Origin: an uncultured Desulfovibrionaceae bacterium
GTDB taxonomy: Bacteria; Desulfobacterota; Desulfovibrionia; Desulfovibrionales; Desulfovibrionaceae
Assembly (NCBI GenBank): GCA_949427775.1
Contig: CASQEL010000126.1
Coordinates: forward strand, 1-6,280
Reading direction: 5' to 3'
DNA: 6,280 bases
Both the position numbers and the translations under genes were made by a program. Shown piece by piece: positions 5,727 to 6,280 of this stretch (positions are counted from its first letter, which is position 1; every line of letters starts with the position of its first letter). Under the pieces are notes generated by a model. It saw only the letters and a list, made by a program, of their open reading frames with translations, had not been told where the DNA came from and ran no database searches.

Positions 5727-6106
5727 TATTTATTCCCCCCCGGAGCCACATGGCACGTCCAGCAGTACGGGTACACGCTGTTGGACACATGGCACTTGTC
5801 ACAGAAGTCCGCCTTGTTGTCGTGACATTTCATGCAGGTGTTCTGCAGGCTGATTTCCCATTTCTTGCCGGTGGACGAAACATAGACGCGCCGTTCGTTG
5901 CGCAGGGCTTCGTCGCGCCAGGTATTGAGCAGTTGCATGTGCTCGGCGCGCATGTATTCGACCGGCTCCACGCACTCTGTTTCACCCTTGGGCAGCACCA
6001 CGTCGGGGCGTTTGTACGCGCCGCTGCCCGCGCCGAACCAGAAAGGCGTGGTGAAGAGCACCGCGAAGACTATGATCCCCACAATGACGTATTTGGCGTT
6101 GTACAT
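5726..6106 (-). CDS. dsrJ: DsrJ, triheme cytochrome c of DsrMKJOP
   Basis: A 126-residue periplasmic cytochrome held by an uncleaved N-terminal helix (about residues 5-24). Three c-type heme sites are present: CMKCH (91-95), CDKCH (102-106) and CWTCH (115-119). C45, in GETECVEP, is outside the heme motifs. In Allochromatium vinosum DsrJ a cysteine in this region (Cys46) has been implicated as an unusual axial heme ligand, so C45 is the likely counterpart. Methionines and histidines in YMRAEHMQLL (51-60) are further ligand candidates. Family role: periplasmic redox partner within DsrMKJOP; its exact substrate is unsettled. The ATG at 6106 has AGGAGG about 9 nt upstream, lying inside the end of dsrK; the gap to the dsrK stop is 1 nt. 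Length is normal for the family, with no sign of damage. Confidence 0.97.
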   Translation of the reverse strand: MYNAKYVIVGIIVFAVLFTTPFWFGAGSGAYKRPDVVLPKGETECVEPVEYMRAEHMQLLNTWRDEALRNERRVYVSSTGKKWEISLQNTCMKCHDNKADFCDKCHVSNSVYPYCWTCHVAPGGNK

Positions 6107-6107
6107 G

Positions 6108-6280
6108 CTATTCGTCCTCCTCGGTCACGCCGGGCAGATCTTCCTGACGAAGGTCCATGGTGCGCTTGCATTCGCCCGTCATGATCAGGGCATTGCCCAC
6201 CAGTTCGTGCAGCCCGCTTACGGAAACGCCGGGCGCCCAGTAGTTGGCCAACGGGGGCAGCGTCGCACGGTCGATGGCGC
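6108..6280 (-). CDS. dsrK: DsrK, C-terminal end (cut by window edge)
   Basis: Only the last 56 residues are inside the window; the gene continues beyond 6280. The fragment includes LPPLANYWAPGVSVSGLHEL and ends in LRQEDLPGVTEEDE before TAG at 6108-6110. That resembles the DsrK C-terminus as I know it from Desulfovibrio, and its position directly before dsrJ agrees. DsrK is the cytoplasmic HdrD-like Fe-S subunit thought to act on the DsrC disulfide/trisulfide and to pair with the membrane cytochrome b DsrM. The catalytic CCG-type motifs are outside the window and cannot be checked. The final GAG-GAG-GAC codons double as the ribosome-binding site of dsrJ. Confidence 0.88.
   Translation of the reverse strand, partial: AIDRATLPPLANYWAPGVSVSGLHELVGNALIMTGECKRTMDLRQEDLPGVTEEDE

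Noticed and set aside
3486..5825. 779-codon plus-strand open frame
   Set aside because: It runs antisense to dsrP and dsrO, which are unmistakable, and its translation is low-complexity, rich in His, Gln, Asp and Gly, with no recognisable domain; this is typical of the complement of GC-rich genes.
1..6280. CRISPR array, insertion sequence, phage or defence genes, tRNA or rRNA
   Set aside because: No regular direct repeats, transposase or integrase motifs, or RNA gene signatures were seen; the gene content is ordinary core metabolism and RNA modification.

Overview
The window looks like chromosome of a sulfate- or sulfite-reducing deltaproteobacterium, most likely in the Desulfovibrionaceae (Desulfovibrio/Bilophila type). 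The main reason is a tight dsrK-dsrJ-dsrO-dsrP run encoding most of the DsrMKJOP transmembrane electron-transfer complex, with DsrJ and DsrO sequences of the sulfate-reducer type. The DNA is GC-rich. Every gene I accept is on the minus strand, so transcription runs from high to low coordinates; the long plus-strand open frames are antisense shadows.

Right half (6280 to 3762): the last 56 codons of dsrK, then complete dsrJ (triheme cytochrome c), dsrO (Tat-exported iron-sulfur protein) and dsrP (NrfD-type membrane subunit). Gaps are 1 nt, a 1-nt overlap and 12 nt, as in a single operon; dsrM is presumably upstream, outside the window. A strong inverted repeat with T-tracts on both sides (3707-3738) closes the operon. 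Together the genes link periplasmic heme and Fe-S redox chemistry and the membrane quinone pool to cytoplasmic DsrK, which is thought to act on DsrC during dissimilatory sulfite reduction.

Middle (3706 to 2020): a spacer with a candidate promoter and several small hairpins, then a 444-residue protein of the CCA-adding enzyme/poly(A) polymerase family. Its HD phosphohydrolase domain looks intact, but the nucleotidyltransferase signature residues have been lost, so it is probably not a working CCA-adding enzyme.

Left half (2019 to 1): a 142-nt spacer holding a perfect 21-bp hairpin, then rlmN (radical SAM 23S rRNA/tRNA adenine-C2 methyltransferase), an 84-nt spacer, and a small DsrE/DsrF-fold protein with a single cysteine. 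The last ~317 bases carry no credible gene. They hold a run of three GC-rich hairpins (22-118) followed by a ~112-bp imperfect palindrome with a perfect 21-bp core (119-230).

No CRISPR array, insertion sequence, integrase, tRNA or rRNA gene was recognised, and I found no evidence for a wholly new system. The best leads are the degenerate nucleotidyltransferase-HD protein, the hairpin in front of rlmN, and the palindromic elements at the left edge.
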